This document shows positions 35,008 through 46,563 of a stretch of 64,000 nt of DNA, one piece after another. Origin of the DNA: Ehretia macrophylla (lineage: Eukaryota > Streptophyta > Magnoliopsida > Boraginales > Ehretiaceae). Every line of letters begins with the position of its first letter. Position 1 is the stretch's first letter. Location of the stretch: assembly GCA_037974665.1 (NCBI GenBank), contig CM075770.1:1004501-1068500 (forward strand), in the 5' to 3' direction. The notes beneath the pieces are model-generated. The model was not told the DNA's origin. It did no database searches and saw only the letters and a program-made list of their open reading frames with translations. The position numbers and the translations under genes were made by a program.

Positions 35008-36120
35008 TATGGGTGTGGATCAAGCAATATTGGTAGCCATGTCTGTCGAAGTCAAGTTTGAATTTTGCATGTTCATTTAGAATCACTTATATTAGCAGAT
35101 TATGAATTGCATCTTAATTGGTTTGATTAGTTGTTTGAAACAGGCAAAAGAATTAACTACAAGTGTTTCATTCTCTCTGTTTCTCTTTTTTCCTTCTTCG
35201 ATAATTGGAACATTAAAAAGTTGTACTTGAAACGATTGTTAAATACTTCTCTCCTTCAATTAAGACAACCCTTTTGGAATAGTGTTGTAAATGCGTACTT
35301 TTATATCTTTGCTTAATTCATCTTGAAACAATCCTTCTGACATTATGAGTTAAAAGTCTCGAGGAAAGCCTGATGCTATCAATAGAGGGAGCGAAAAACG
35401 TGCTTTCTCTCCTTAAATTGGTTGAAGTTTTCTACTTCTCACAGTAGTTTTACTTACAGAAAGGATCATGAAAGACGTGATCAAAATGGTACTCAAATGC
35501 ATTTACGATCCTAAATTTCCAGATACATCACACTTTTACTTCAGTTGAGGTTGCCACTCGATCCTAAGGCATATCAAAGAAGATTAGGAAACCACTCGTT
35601 GATTTTTGAAATTTGCCATCAGAAAATATTTTCACATCATCGACGTGTGCATTCACATATTTCGAAAATGCCTATGGCTCTGTTTGGTGTATTAGTGAAA
35701 TTTGAACTTTCAGATTGTAAAGTTTTGAGTAATACAACTTTGGGAAAAAGTACTGTTGAGAAGCTATTTAGTCTATATTGGCAATGTTAGGTTTTTAAAA
35801 ATTTCGAGGATAATGTTGAATTTTTAAAAATATGAATGGTTATATTTGAAATAGAAAAATAAAAACAACTTCCCGTATTATGTCAAATATCTTTGCAAAA
35901 GTCTTTTTTTAAAAGCTTGGATTTTGAGATTCTTATTTTTTAATTTTTTTCAATTTCAACTTTTTATTAAAAATTATTTCAGAAAATGGGCCAAATAAAT
36001 AAATTTTAATTTTCAAAATCTTACTTTTAAATTAAGATCTAAAAGTTAGGCCCAACGGACCTTATAACTATAAAGTTAAGAGTGTATTCATCTACCTAAC
36101 ACGAATAACTATATAATTAA
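35008..36120. other. Spacer after the first RBR gene
   Basis: 35008-35060 is the former coding continuation of RING2 (YGCGSS and so on). 35545-35790 is open but unrecognised. 35673-36061 may be an old MITE: GGCTCTGTTTGG at the left and the inverse GGTCCGTTGGGC at the right, without a clear target duplication. Confidence 0.35.
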
Positions 36121-37096
36121 GAGTAAAATGTATCATACCCTTTGTATTTTCACAAAGTTGAATCATAAACTTCATGTTTTAAAAAGTCGAGTTATAAACC
36201 CTGTTATGGAAAACGTTGCATATAACCCTCGCCGTCTATTTTTCTGTCAATTTTAACGTGAGTTTACACACACGCTTGAAATGCAAGTATAACATTTATC
36301 AAGTTTTAAAACACATGCAGAATGACAAAATACCCTTTTTAACATCAGTTGCTAATTGCCCCTTGTGTTTTCGATAAGGTTGTAAATGGCCCCTTGTGTT
36401 TTTGATAAGGTTATAAATTGCCCCTTGTGTTTTTTATAAGGTTTCTAATTGCCCCTATGTTTTTTTATAAATATGTAAATTGTCCCTTCAAAAATAAAAA
36501 AATAAAATAAAAATTGATAATCCTAGAGAGAAAAACTATTTCAAAGTGATTTTCCTTTGATTTGAAGTTGATTTTGCACTGATTTAAAGATTTTAATCTA
36601 CTTGTAGAAGAACGTGATTCCAAGTAAATGTACGATTATTGCTAGTTGCAATATGACTTTGAATTTCAAGCATAAGATTTATATTTTTTATGGTGGACAT
36701 CAATGTTCTGTTATATAAGCTATACGTTTTTTTATTTTTTTAATTAAATGATATTTATTAGTTTAAGGTTGTAGATCTCCTTATAAAGTAGACTAACACA
36801 TGGTTCTGATATTGTAAAATAAAAAATATTGTAAATATCTCCCTTTAATATTAAAAAAGTGATAAATACCCTCTTTTGATATCAAGAAAATTACAAATAC
36901 CTTCTTTGACGGATTTATCTTTAAACGATGACAATTTTATCTTTTTACAAGGCTAACTAACAGAGTTAAATAGAATTTGAGTTTGGGGAGTGTATGCAAC
37001 GTTTTTCTTAACACAGGGTTTATAACGCGACTTTTTAAAACACATGATTTATAATACAACTTTGTGAAAATATAGAGGGTATGATGCATTTTACTC
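36121..37096. mobile_element. Mutator-like non-autonomous element, 976 bp, perfect 9-bp duplication
   Basis: The left end GAGTAAAATGTATCATACCC and the inverse of the right end GAGTAAAATGCATCATACCC differ at one base, and the inverted repeat extends over 110 bp to CGTTGCATA. The flanks are a perfect TATAATTAA (36112-36120 and 37097-37105). Terminal units (TCATA.AC.T..TGTTTT type) start at 36133, 36163 and 36192. Inside, a second array of ATTGCCCCTTGTGTTTT units repeats at exactly 31 bp (36356, 36387, 36418, 36449, 36480). There is no transposase frame. Confidence 0.85.
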
Positions 37097-37184
37097 TATA
37101 ATTAATATATTAAATTTTGTCCCCGCCACAAACCACGGACAAAAAAAACAAGGAAAACAAAACTTCTTAGTCAAGTAACCAAAT

Positions 37185-37193
37185 CTATAAATA
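37185..37193 (+). promoter_or_regulatory. TATA box of the second RBR gene
   Basis: CTATAAATAT lies about 75 bp before the ATG at 37263. The Mutator-like element ends only about 90 bp upstream of this box, so its insertion displaced or replaced the distal promoter. Confidence 0.55.
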
Positions 37194-37262
37194 TTTCAAC
37201 GACTTCTTTTAACGATACATTACAATTGTGTTGCAAAACAAAAACCCTTTTAAGGCCTCTCC

Positions 37263-38027
37263 ATGAAAAAGAGAAAAACCCTCATGGCATTTCCGCAGAA
37301 ACACAAAGCACAAGAAGTTGATGATTATGATGATGATCAAGAAGATGAAGACATGTCCTTAAAGTTACAAGAGCTTCTCTACGAATGGTTGTCCTCTAAC
37401 AAAACGTCCGAATCAGAATATGACTTTCTTCAAGATGATTTCAAGAAAACCCCAGACATGAAGAAGAAAGCCATAGACAAATCTTACTCTATGGAGGGCA
37501 TCGATGGGTTGAGCTTTTCGTCAAGGCAGTTTGAGAAAGGTGAGTCTTCATCCACTTTCTGTGTTATCTGTGATGATGCAAAACCTGCAACTGCTATGGA
37601 GCGCAATAATAAATGTGGCCATTCTTTCTGTGAGGATTGCATTAAAGACTATGTTGGAGAAAAGATTCAAGAAGATGTGATGCAGATTAAGTGCCCAGAA
37701 ACAAACTGCAAAAGGGTTTTGGATAATAAATTGTGCCAATCTTTGATTCCAGAAGATTTGATTGATTATTTGCACATATCATGTTGTGAGGTCAGAGCTC
37801 TCTCATGGCCAAGAGTCCTTCAATGTCCACACCATTTTTGCTCAGGACTGTTCTTGGATGATAGACGAAAGTTCCCAATCATTGCATGCCCACACTGTTG
37901 GAGACTCATCTGTGTTGATTGTTGGGTGCCATATCATGAGGGCATGAATTGCAGAGAGTACCAGCAATGCCTTAGAGTATCACAACTCAGTAGTGCAAGA
38001 CCGGTGTATATCATCTTCTTTGAATAA
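37263..38027 (+). CDS. Truncated RBR-family protein (RING1 and IBR only), 254 aa
   Basis: This is a paralog of the gene at 33839; both share CxICxDAKPA, the KIQE segment, KCPETNCKRV-type and REYQ/REFQ blocks. The N-terminus is longer and acidic (DDYDDDQEDED, residues 21-31). RING1 uses C100, C103, C118, H120, C123, C126, C144 and C149. The IBR uses C188, C193, C209, C212, C217, C220, H225 and C230. After REYQ the sequence departs from the family and ends LSSARPVYIIFFE. There is no RING2 and hence no catalytic cysteine, so it cannot act as a normal RBR ligase. The region joining RING1 and IBR is also shortened (HISCCEVRALSWPRV). It may be a pseudogene with an intact frame, or a dominant-negative or E2-binding remnant; further exons downstream were not found. 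Confidence 0.8.
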   Translation: MKKRKTLMAFPQKHKAQEVDDYDDDQEDEDMSLKLQELLYEWLSSNKTSESEYDFLQDDFKKTPDMKKKAIDKSYSMEGIDGLSFSSRQFEKGESSSTFCVICDDAKPATAMERNNKCGHSFCEDCIKDYVGEKIQEDVMQIKCPETNCKRVLDNKLCQSLIPEDLIDYLHISCCEVRALSWPRVLQCPHHFCSGLFLDDRRKFPIIACPHCWRLICVDCWVPYHEGMNCREYQQCLRVSQLSSARPVYIIFFE

Positions 38028-39313
38028 GAAGAACATAATGATTTTGAAACATAGCTAGCAGCTTATAACAATGGTTTGAATATTGGTTTTTGCGCTTCGA
38101 TTTTAAATTTTGGAGTTAAATCCGATGATCGACTGCGTAAAATCCGTGATAGCAACGGAACCGTGAAAAGAGGTTATTACAGTTTACAGTGGTTTGAATA
38201 TTGGCTTTTGTGTTTTTGTGCTTTGATTTTAAATTCTCGAGTTAAATCTTTAGTTTCTTGTCTGAATTAGTACAATATCATACTGCTACATATTGAATTT
38301 TGGTTCTATTAAATAGGTTGTATTGTTTCATCTATTGATTGATACTTTTTCATGGCTTGATTTATTTTCATGGTGCTTAGATTGTTGTGGGGATTTTTTT
38401 TTTTTCTTGCTTTTGTTTGATCGATGATGATGGTGAAAAGGAAAAAGATCTTACCTTCATACACTAAAAATAGGTTAGATCTTTGACCGAGTCTTATGTA
38501 TAACAAGAATTTTGTATCCTAATTAAACTTATTTTAAAAAACTTATGATGTTTTGGATATTAATTTTTGTAGACTCTAATCTGCTTCAATCTTTATTTTC
38601 TTGTTTGAAGTACAAATATAATACTGCTACATTGAATTTTGGTTCGATTAGATATGCTATACAGTTTCATCTGTTCATTGATACTCTTTCATGGCTTGAT
38701 TTATTTTCTTGGTGCTTAGATTGATCCAGCGGGAATCTTTTTTCTTTTTTCTTTTTTCTTGCTCTTGTTTGATGAAGATGAAGGTAAAAAAGAAACAGAT
38801 ATATTACACGAAATAATCATAATAATATATAAAAAAAAAATCATAACAATAGAAGGCAAGACGGCGTTGGTCGACTAATAACATATTAAATTAAATTTCA
38901 TGTCAGAAATACCTTTTATAAAATTATTAGACTTCACATGGGACTACAATGTCGACTGTCCCATCAATTTCTTCGCTTGCAACTTACTTGTCTCTTTAGT
39001 TGCTGACTGAATTGTAGACCCCTTGAGAAATTATCTTCCATCCTCAATGATTTCATTCTAGAATTTTTTTGTTTGTAGACCCCTTGAGAAATTATCTTCC
39101 ATCCTCAATGATTTCATTCTAGAATTTTTTTGTTGCTATAACAAAATACAAAGTTACATCCTAAAACAATTATTATTAAGTGGAGCATCCGAAAATCTTT
39201 TTTGGGTATTTGAAGTTATAATCTATATGTTTGACTTGTAATCAAAAGACTGCATCTCTAAAACTCGACACACAACTTACTCTGTGTGTTGATTCAACCA
39301 CAAAAACATCCTG
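38028..39313. repeat. Downstream spacer with tandem duplications
   Basis: A segment of about 190 bp at 38250-38440 recurs at 38594-38780 (period about 346 bp), sharing TTTCATGGCTTGATTTATTT and GGTGCTTAGATTG. The phrase GTTTGAATATTGG..TTTTG also recurs at 38073 and 38192. Further on, a perfect 61-bp unit is tandemly doubled at 39014-39074 and 39075-39134. No gene is recognised. Confidence 0.65.
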
Positions 39314-39541
39314 TTTTCTTTCCTCTTTTTTTTTTTTTTTTTTTTTATCACGAGAAACTCTCATTAATTAGGATTATATTGGATTCACTCCAAGGTTCTA
39401 AACCTGTAGTAGAGCGGTGCACTCCAAAACATGCTTTAAGCAAGTCAAGAGTCGAACAATATTTATAACGAGAGTGTATAAATTCGAATATGAGACCTTA
39501 AATTACAAGAATTCACTACTTGACCACTTTACCCTATCTTT
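39313..39541 (-). mobile_element. SINE, minus strand, with perfect 11-bp target duplication
   Basis: On the minus strand the 5' end reads GGTAAAGTGGTCAAGTAGTG (box A region), then GGTCTCATATTCGAAT (box B), a body of about 150 bp, and a long A tail (the T run at 39327-39346 on +). AAAAACATCCT flanks it exactly at 39302-39312 and 39542-39552. The tail is long and the duplication intact, so the insertion looks recent compared with other SINEs here. Confidence 0.82.
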
Positions 39542-39552
39542 AAAAACATCCT

Positions 39553-41802
39553 AAGTATAATTATGAGGGAATTATAATTACTACTAATTATTTATTGTCA
39601 TTAAAAAAAAAAACTGCATTTGGCTACAAGAATATGAAAAACGAATGATTATTTTGTTTTTTTGGTAAAAAAAAACGGATGATTCGATTAGTAATGCATG
39701 TGGGCAACATACAAAACTTTTGGATAATGTTAAAAGATCTGTATTTGAAGACGGATAGTTTCAAAAGCCTCAATTGTTGCCAAAATTTATATATATATAC
39801 ATGTCAACTAGATCCACGTTAAAGAAATCCAATTTATATGTATTAGATAGTAAACAATCTTATATCTATTTCTTGTTGATCACTCAAATCTTTTTGTATT
39901 TTTACGTCTCAATTTAAAGAATACTTCATACATCACTAATAAAATTTTCTTTCCAATTCTATTACATTTTAGAATAGAATTTCGAGTTTGTAAACAATAT
40001 TACTATCACAAGTTGTATAAAAATATATAATACAAGTTTCAAATATGAGAATTCAAAATAATTAATTTAAGTTATTATTAAAATTATAATACTAATTTAT
40101 AAAAATAACATCATATTATATCTTATGCCGACATAAATCTATGTTTTTGTTTTTTTTTTGGACATAAAATTTATGTTTAATGTCAACTGCGAGTAGACTT
40201 TCAAGGGAGAAAATATATTGTAGCAAGAAGCCAAAATTTCATAACAAAGCTTACACCAGCGCCCTAAACTATTTGTATATCCCCATCGGCTGCATAGGCT
40301 TCATGTGAACATGGGCCCCAACGACGTATTTTTTGGGCCCATGTCTCACGCTCTATTAGCCAAGGCCTTTTTGTCGTCTACTACTCTGGTGCATGCAGTT
40401 GCCTTTTTTTTTTTTTTTTCTTGTTTTTTGTTCCGACATGCAGTTGCCTTTTCTTGTCTTCTTCTTCTCTTTCGTGAGATCAGATGGGCAGGATTGACCC
40501 CAAAAAAAAAAAAAAATAGATGGGCTGGGGATAGAGAAATATCCAAGTTTGCATCAAACTCTTAAGTGTATGTTCGTCAGAAAGAAATCATTCTTTAGAT
40601 AGGTCTCGTTGAGATCACGGTAGATATATATATATATATATATACTCGAGAAGAAAGAATGCATCTCTTGCCAGGCCAATCGTTATTCAATTACTCTTAA
40701 CACCCTTTTTAGTCTCTTTAACCTTGCAAGTTTATTTTCTTTTTCTATTTTAATGTAAAGCATTTCATTTGTTCGGGATATAATATATATTTTTAATCAA
40801 AATAAAGGTATACCATGTTATTATTCTTGTTTAATAAATCATTTAGGTCAGCATTCAGAATCATTGAATGGCTTCATCATTTATTTATTTTTTTAATCAT
40901 TAAAATCATTTAACTTGTAATAATTTGACGGTGAAAACACTACTATATTAAAATGTTAGATTTAGTTTTTTTTTTTTTTTTTTTGTGATTGAAGAAAAGT
41001 GTAGGTCGTACAACATATATTAAAAAATATAATTTATAAGAATTGATCTCACAATTTTTCGCACTCGAAGTGAGTAACATAAAGTTTGTTAATAATCATG
41101 TTGATCGAAATATACAAACTAGGAGTATTTCCTCTTTGGAGACTTTATAATTTAATTAAAACATGGAGAAAATATATAGACCAAATGTCAAAATGAATAT
41201 TGAGGATCCATATTTGTTTAAGAGATATATAGTAATGAAAACCATGTAGCATTTCATAAGACACCTTACTAACACATAATAGTGATGGAAAGACAAATTT
41301 AGTGTACGCATAAAATTATATCTATATATGATTCGAGGTTTGAAATATTCACTTACAATATAAAATAATATTACATGCAATAGGCTCAAAAATGAATCTC
41401 ATTATTTCATAAATTCTATACATAATTAAAATTTTATGCAACAACTATCTAATTATTAATTGAAAAAAAATGTAATAGCCCGTTCTTAATTTGCAACAAG
41501 ATGAAATTAAAATTATAATTTAAATTTATAATTTATAATTATAATAAATTATTATCTAACTATCCTATCTACCTGTTGATCAGGACGAAGTCATTCCATA
41601 TAACACATTCTAGAGTTCTCTTACGTGACATACATCACCAAGAAGATTGCAACTTGCCAACCATTCGTGCAAATATAACATATAAATCAAGGGTAATTTA
41701 GTCTACAAATAATTTCAAATGTAATTAACTCCATCATTGATGGGCATATTAGTAAAATCAACTCCAAGCTGCTTCACTCTCCTCGATTTGCTCGAAACTG
41801 TA
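39553..41802. other. Intergenic region upstream of the ERF gene
   Basis: AT-rich with no recognised gene. A perfect 10-bp hairpin ACATGGGCCC/GGGCCCATGT lies at 40309-40318 and 40335-40344; it includes two TGGGCC (site II-like) motifs. A (TA)n tract lies at 40624-40646 and long T runs at 40406 and 40966. The open frame 40305-40565 runs through poly-T and poly-A and has no family motif. Confidence 0.4.
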
Positions 41803-41810
41803 CTATAAAA
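41803..41810 (+). promoter_or_regulatory. TATA box of the ERF-VII gene
   Basis: CTATAAAA lies 108 bp before the ATG at 41918, in a context (TGTACTATAAAACCAACC) typical of plant core promoters. Confidence 0.6.
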
Positions 41811-41917
41811 CCAACCACACTAACCTACCTTCACAAAACCAAAAGCAAAACTTTTTATATGTCAAAATTTCTCATCATACAAAAAAGTGAAATCAATTTT
41901 CTCAATAATTATTCGTC

Positions 41918-44515
41918 ATGTGTGGTGGTGCGATAATCTCCGATTTGATTCAGCCTAGCCGATCGTCGCAGCGGCTGACGGCTGCCTTGCTATGGGGCAA
42001 CGCCGATCTGAGCAAGCTGAAGAAGAAAAACCCAGGAAATTACTATTCCAAGCCGCTGAGAGCTCAGATCGTTGATCTTGACGACGATGACGAGGACGTT
42101 GATGACTTCGAAGCTGATTTTCAAGACTTTAAGGATTTTTCCGATGATGACGTCAAGCCCTTCGCTTTCTCTGCTTCCAAAAACTCAACCATTTCTTATG
42201 GTAAATTATTTCTCTTTAGTTTTTATTTTCAATTTTCAGTTTTTGGTTGTTGCCAAATATAAGTTAAGACTGCGCATAATAAACTCGTAGTTCGGCCCTT
42301 TTCTGGGAATGTCCCTTTAATACTTAGTTTCATTTTGGTGTGTTTTGTGGGGTTTTTTTTTGTGATTAGTTGAAAGACTTCATTTTTGTTTTCTGGTATT
42401 GGTTTTGTATTAACAGCTCACGTTTAATTTATTTTATTATAGATTTTCTTTTGTTAGCTAGCTGTTTTGGTAGAGTGTGTGTGTGTGTTTGTTTGTTTGT
42501 GATTAGTTGATTTTGTATAACAGCTCAACTTTAAGTTTCTTATAGCTTTTTTTCTGTTAGCTAGCAATTTGGTGTGCTTTTGTGTTATTTTGCAATTAGT
42601 TGAAAGAGTTCATTTTGATATCTTTTACAGCTTGTCTCATTTTTTTATTTTGTTTTTATGGTACAAGCTTGAAACTTTATTAGATGTCATTGATTTTTCT
42701 GCAATGAATTTTGGTTCATTTTTTTACTTATTTGGTTTTTAGTGGAAATATCGATTTTTTATTTACATGATTATCATCTGTGATTTTATTCTGATTTGTA
42801 AGCTGCATAGTTAAATTTGCTTTCTAGAAAATATTTAATCTTTTTCTGTGATGGATTTTCCTTTTTAGTATTTTGTGAGTAGATTTCCTTTTGGTTTCTG
42901 AAGTTGTTCTGATATTAATAATTATTTCAGGAAATTAACGAAGGAGAAAAAATTGGTGTAGCTTGTATTTCTGACTCTTTCGACCATCTAGAATAAATAA
43001 TTTTAATTGGAAAAATTTGCAATATATTCCGTGAAAAAGCAAAGATAAATCAGAAATTAAGATATAAAAAAAAAGGTATGCAAGTAATTAGTGGATTTTT
43101 AAGGGATTTCCTTTGTCTGTATTTCATTTCCAGAAAGTTTTCCTTTGTTATAAGAAATGGTAAATGTGTTTGAAGAAGGGTTAAGTCATATTTTTGTCAA
43201 TTTGATGTATTGATTAGATGGATTTTCATGCGTGAAACAATTTAATCAACGAATGATCAAACTTCTTTGGAGTGAAACACCATTTTATTTTCTGAATTGG
43301 TGAAATTCTCTGTTGGTGTGATTGGTATTGGGATACATAAGTGATATCAGTGTGTCTATCTTAGTTTCTAACCATCTCATATCTGTGGATATCGTTGACT
43401 GTATTATTACTGATAGATAAGAGAAATGAAAATCATTCATTTGACTTCTTAGCAACCAAACCTGGTCAAGTTCCATTTTCATTATATGTAGCTCCTCGTT
43501 GTCTGACTGTTAATCTCTTATGACCTTATAGATAAGCAACTATGTAACGTTATTGTTGCTAAGTCTGGAAAATGTATCTGTAATATTGACATCTCTAATT
43601 CACTTTGCAGCCTCCAACTCTGCCAAATCCTCTGAATCTGATGGGGATGCTGAAAAGTCTGCATCCTCGAAAAGAAAGAGGAAAAATCAATACAGAGGAA
43701 TCCGGCAGCGCCCATGGGGTAAGTGGGCAGCTGAAATCCGTGATCCAAGAAAGGGAGTCCGAGTTTGGCTTGGAACTTTCAACACTGCTGAAGAAGCTGC
43801 CAGAGCTTATGATATTGAGGCTCGGAGGATCAGAGGCAAGAAAGCCAAGGTGAATTTCCCTGATGAAACTCCCAACACTGTCTTGAGACACACCGTGAAG
43901 GTGAATCCTCATAAAGGGCTTCCTAAGGAAAGCTCAAACTCAGTTCAGCCCAGCCTGAATTCAAAATCAACTGGCACAAACAATTTAGACAATGTCTACT
44001 TTGATCCTTCGAGTTTCCTTGAACAGAAACCACCAACAAAGCAATTTGGCTATGCCAATGAATATCCTGCTGTGCAAGATATGGGTCTCAAGTCATATGC
44101 CCCGTCAGATGCTGGTAACTTCTACTTCAGTTCTGATCAAGGAAGTAACTCTTTTGACTGTTCTGACTTTAGCTGGGGTGACCATTGCTCAAAGACTCCA
44201 GAAATATCATCTGTCATCTCAGTGGCTGTAGATAGTGATGAATCTCAATTTCTGGATGGTGCTTCCCCGCCAAAGAAACTGAAGTCCACCTCTCAAGATA
44301 TAGCCTCTGGTCAACAGATCTCCACAAACAAGGTGTCTGAGGATCTATCAGCTTTCGAGTCCCAGATGAAGTTTTTTCAGATGCCATATCTCGAGGGGAA
44401 CTGGGATTCATCGATTGATTCCTTCCTCAACGGAGAGACTACTCAGGATGGAGGAAATGCAATGGATCTCTGGTCCTTTGATGACGTTCCTTCTTTGTTG
44501 GGCGGTGGTTATTAA
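41918..44515 (+). CDS. Group VII ethylene response factor (RAP2.2/RAP2.12-like), 2 exons, 395 aa
   Basis: Group VII ERFs are nuclear activators of hypoxia genes. The protein starts MCGGAII, the conserved N-degron: after Met removal, Cys2 is oxidised by plant cysteine oxidases in air, arginylated and degraded, and the protein is stable under low oxygen. Exon 1 is 41918-42200 (94 aa, with acidic [12 protein letters not shown]). Exon 2 is 43611-44515. The 1.4-kb intron separates the degron from the DNA-binding part, as is usual for the group. A basic KRKRK signal (115-119) is followed by the single AP2/ERF domain (about 121-178), with [23 protein letters not shown] and ARAYD. The C-terminal activation region is acidic and Ser-rich and ends [15 protein letters not shown]. 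Full length; no damage is seen. Confidence 0.96.
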
Positions 44516-46374
44516 GCCAGATTTTCCCTGATGTTGGCTTTCTGTAAATAAGGCTACATGTATGTTAATTTTGCCACCTTTCTACTTGATTTCACCCTTC
44601 AATAATTTGTGCACGACTCGGATTTTAGTTCTAAATAACATGTGGTAGTGTTTGATCATAGTTTTATCTGTTTTTTAGGTCTGTTTGCGGTCAGTGGAAG
44701 AGAAGGGCAAACATTAAAGCATGCTTATAAGCCCTGGATGGTGTGCACTAGAGTTTGTGATATGGAAGGTAACATAGGTAATTTAGGTTTAATTTACTCG
44801 AATGGCACTTTTGTTTCAAAACTTTAAATTTATGTCTGTATGGATGATGACTTCATGCAACTTTGTATTGCTGAACATATCATTCTCTCTTCATGGGCTA
44901 TGCATTCCTTGTGCAAAATAGCTTGTCAAATTTTCATCTGCTGAATATATCCGAGTATGACATTCATTTTACAAATTGGATGGATTCCCTTTCGGCTTAT
45001 TGATCTCCAGATCTTGTATGTGTGTGTACTCGGGTAGATTTGGATCCTTTCATTACGTTAAACATTATGTGGGATTCAATGGCGATGAGCTATCTTTTCT
45101 GCATAAGAAGCTCACCACCATTGGGTTCAGATCTTTTTATCATAACTAATTAATCACTCTTGAATCTCTTTCTTAACATTATACAAACTCGACTTGTATA
45201 ATTTTCTGTGCAATAGCTGTACCAGCCAGATATTTCATGCAAGAAAATGGAAATTGAATCTCGACTCCATTAAATCTTGACTACTGAATCTCAAAACAAT
45301 TGTGGGAACTGGCTGCATGTGCTTCTTGTATGGGCTACTACTAATGCTATTATGATCCTTCTTGAATTCACAAAACTCGTTGTTCAAAGGTGTCATTTAT
45401 TGCAGAATGCACAATTTACAAAGTAAACTTATTAAAGTTTCCAACCCCTCTTTCCAAATGAGAAGAATTTTATCCGGCAGTGCGTCTTGCCACACCTCAT
45501 AGGTCTCACTTCCATGAATGCGTTGCAATTGTTGAATTGACTAATTATTCAGCGATTGTCAAATCATTCAGTTAGATCGTTAAATAAGTTTATTTGGTCG
45601 AAATGTTAAATATTTTTAAAATCCAAGCGGATGGCGGTATAATGAATTATTTAGTTGGATCCTTAAATATTTTTAGAAAATCTTAATATTGATTTAAATA
45701 TCTAAAACATCTAAGTACTCTTCAAAAAAAAAAAAACATATATACCAAATAATTCAGCAGCCGCCGACTGAAATCTTTCTTTCTTTATGCATAAAATACT
45801 TGCATCATTTTCATGCCAAAGTCTGGGCGGCTGAGCATTTTCTGTGCAAAAGGCTGTTAAGACCTGACGGTAATGGTGGATTGTTGGGTGAAAGGTTGTT
45901 GACAAAGAGACGATGCGTGAGGTGTTAACACAAGGCAAAATCATTCTACGAATGAGTAGGCTTTTGTGATCACCTGTTGCGCCCAAATTTTCCATTGAAG
46001 ATATCACAATGCTTATGAAAAGCGAGATCTGCACAGTGATTGAGTCAATACATTGATCGTGGTTGTGCGTGGAAGCACTCTCATGGCAGTGCCTTTAGAC
46101 ACTGGAGGCTCTGCAGAGAACAGTCACGTAAAAGTAACGAGAATTTCGTGCTGACATGTTATTTGTTACGAAAATTAAATAGATAAAATATCTATTAGTC
46201 ATGTTGTCATAGAAATTTTTAGGACTAAAAATGCGTCTAACTTGTCCAGATTTTCACCACTAATTGTCAAGTTAAGTCAATAGAAGGTCAAAGACCTAGA
46301 ATTTCAGTTTCTCCACCACTTCACGCTTTCGAAACTTCGACTTGATTACGTGCTCAATCAAAAGAAAAACATGA
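44516..46374. other. 3' region of the ERF gene and spacer before the LINE
   Basis: 44516-44900 probably contains the ERF 3' UTR. No further gene is supported; the minus-strand open frame 45711-46034 matches no family I know. Confidence 0.35.
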
Positions 46375-46563
46375 TGTCATAAGGAAAAAGCAAACGGTAA
46401 CCTTGACTGAGTTGACTTTTCTCTCTAGCATTTTTTGTTCTCCAGTGCCTTTGACGGCTGCTCCTCCACCCTTGGCTCTGCCAAGGTTGGCTTTCCTTCA
46501 TCAAGATCAGTTTTTTCTCTTTCTTCCTGCTATTTTCAGCTTTTAATTTCTTGTATCCCTCCT

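Noticed and set aside
35673-36061. Possible MITE with GGCTCTGTTTGG / GGTCCGTTGGGC ends
   Set aside because: The ends match only loosely and no target duplication was found, so it is only mentioned in the spacer entry.
40309-40344. Perfect 10-bp GGGCCC hairpin as a terminator or regulatory RNA
   Set aside because: No gene or transcript context; short palindromes with TGGGCC motifs are common in plant intergenic DNA.
43595-43912. Minus-strand 105-codon frame over the ERF domain
   Set aside because: It is the shadow of the AP2 coding exon.
45711-46034. Minus-strand 107-codon frame
   Set aside because: I recognise no family, and the N- and C-terminal parts run into low-complexity T-rich sequence.
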